Source: Aquiflexum lacus
Lineage (GTDB): Bacteria; Bacteroidota; Bacteroidia; Cytophagales; Cyclobacteriaceae
Reading direction: 5' to 3'
DNA: 51,754 nucleotides
Assembly (NCBI RefSeq): GCF_015476655.1
Contig: NZ_JABFHF010000036.1
Coordinates: 1 to 51,754, forward strand
The notes under the pieces were generated by a model. That model did not search any database. It worked only from the letters and a program-made list of their open reading frames with translations, and was not told where the DNA came from. Shown piece after piece: positions 51,039-51,754 of this stretch. Every line of letters begins with the position of its first letter. The first letter of the stretch is position 1. Made by a program: the position numbers and the translations under genes.

Positions 51039-51445
51039 TGGCAGCAATTAAACCAAAAGTTTTTATTATTGATGACGATCCCGGAGTTATTTTTCTCCAC
51101 GAAATCATTATCAAAGAAAGTAAATTGACAGATAATCCTGAATGCTTTTGTGACGCTAAGAATGCATTGGACTATATTTGCACCCTTGATGAGTATTCTT
51201 CAAAACTTTTGATTTTTCTGGATATCAACATGCCGAAAATGTCCGGGTGGGATTTTTTGGAGATTCTTATCAAAAAAATCAGAAAAGCCGACATCAAAGT
51301 GATTATGGTAACTTCCTCCCTTAGCAAAGTGGATAGGGAGAAATCAAATGAGTTTCCTCTGGTGATTGATTTTTGGGAAAAACCAATCAATGATATCCAA
51401 TCTCTAAAACTTAAAGATAGATTAGGAGCGTGGTTATCAAAGTAA
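51038..51445 (+). CDS. CheY-like response regulator receiver
   Basis: 135 residues, a stand-alone receiver. Acidic pocket Asp12-Asp13-Asp14 (FIIDDDPGV), phospho-acceptor Asp62 in IFLDINMPKMSGWDF, the conserved Thr/Ser pair at VTSS (92-94) and the lysine Lys115 in FWEKP are all present. There is no output domain. The GTG start at 51038 shares its first G with the TAG stop of the sensor gene, so translation is coupled. It is the obvious partner of that sensor, perhaps phosphorylated through its His836 by another kinase, or acting as an unphosphorylated partner. Confidence 0.92.
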   Translation: MAAIKPKVFIIDDDPGVIFLHEIIIKESKLTDNPECFCDAKNALDYICTLDEYSSKLLIFLDINMPKMSGWDFLEILIKKIRKADIKVIMVTSSLSKVDREKSNEFPLVIDFWEKPINDIQSLKLKDRLGAWLSK

Positions 51446-51754
51446 ACAATAATTGCCTAGTCTTTTACATAGATTCAACTTTTAAGCTAAAGCCAAGGAA
51501 ATACTAGTGTGGTTCAGATCAAATTCCCTATGCAATTATCCGCTATGATGCCATTAGCCTACATATCATTGTTTTCACCTCGGCCCAAAAGCCTTCGGGA
51601 TCAGCATGAAGAGTGATCCGAATTATGTCATTGGTAGTGGAGAAAATTTGGCATTTACAGAAAGGGAATGACATCAAGGCGGGTGCAGACCTCTCTCCAC
51701 GATAGCTCCTAAAATCCGTAAGTGACCTAATGACATTCAATTCTGTAAACCAAA
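51446..51754. other. Window end, no credible gene
   Basis: AT-rich at first, then more GC-rich from about 51540. A minus-strand frame at 51543-51740 (65 residues) has no recognisable domain and ends near the edge of the window; I do not call it a gene. Confidence 0.4.

Noticed and set aside
51543-51740. 65-codon minus-strand frame at the window end
   Set aside because: No recognisable domain, no neighbours on its strand and close to the edge; composition resembles a non-coding repeat.
1-51754. CRISPR array, tRNA, rRNA or prophage genes
   Set aside because: No regularly spaced direct repeats with unique spacers, no cloverleaf and no phage structural or integrase genes were seen.

Overview
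The window reads as chromosomal DNA of a Bacteroidota bacterium, most likely a marine or soil member of the Cytophagales (Cyclobacteriaceae-like). This is inferred from the protein complement: a gliding/T9SS-type C-terminal sorting domain, many lipoproteins with acidic residues after the lipobox cysteine, a large VCBS/ASPIC-UnbV protein, a two-component-propeller sensor, a TraB/GumN protein, Tat-exported Gfo/Idh/MocA oxidoreductases, weak Shine-Dalgarno signals and one good Bacteroidota-type promoter (TTTG-N20-TAGTTTTG). I see no rRNA, tRNA, CRISPR array, prophage or plasmid functions.

Layout. 1-4.0 kb: two small lipoprotein genes, then about 2 kb of non-coding mosaic repeats containing at least five copies of a foldable hairpin element and several REP-like palindromes. 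4.0-8.5 kb: an unknown protein, a FemAB/GNAT-like protein, a polytopic membrane protein and a winged-helix/nucleotidyltransferase-like regulator. 8.9-14.7 kb: a secreted M43 metalloprotease with a T9SS domain, a Tat-exported Gfo/Idh/MocA oxidoreductase and a formimidoylglutamase-like ureohydrolase. 14.9-19.9 kb: a DeoR-family regulator divergent from a tight four-gene operon (lipoprotein N-acetylmuramoyl amidase, DigH/YngK-like glycosidase, GNAT acetyltransferase, AmpG-like permease) that fits peptidoglycan turnover and recycling. 20-26.7 kb: a Tat-exported metallophosphatase with an NWE motif, a TraB/GumN protein, and an operon holding a striking phosphoribosyltransferase / Tat signal / aldo-keto reductase fusion.

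26.7-34.2 kb is accessory-type DNA: an intact RelE/ParE-type toxin-antitoxin pair, a REP-associated tyrosine transposase (RAYT) element, a MITE-like internal-deletion derivative lying directly beside it, a further decayed copy, a second toxin-antitoxin pair whose toxin carries one nonsense codon, unknown AT-rich genes, an amidohydrolase lipoprotein and a solitary MNT-type nucleotidyltransferase. 34.4-44.5 kb: an SRPBCC protein, a P2-type ATPase, an overlapping VCBS/ASPIC protein and signal-peptide-bearing methyltransferase pair, and a divergent PhyH dioxygenase plus Gfo/Idh/MocA operon preceded by twin palindromes. 44.7-51.5 kb: a TPR histidine kinase, a lipoprotein, and a propeller sensor that keeps its H-box but has no ATPase domain, overlapping by one base with a CheY-like receiver.

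The best candidates for something undescribed are the HATPase-less sensor/receiver pair, the internal-Tat fusion protein, the RAYT element with its adjacent MITE, and the structured hairpin repeats. All are read from sequence alone; no searches were run.
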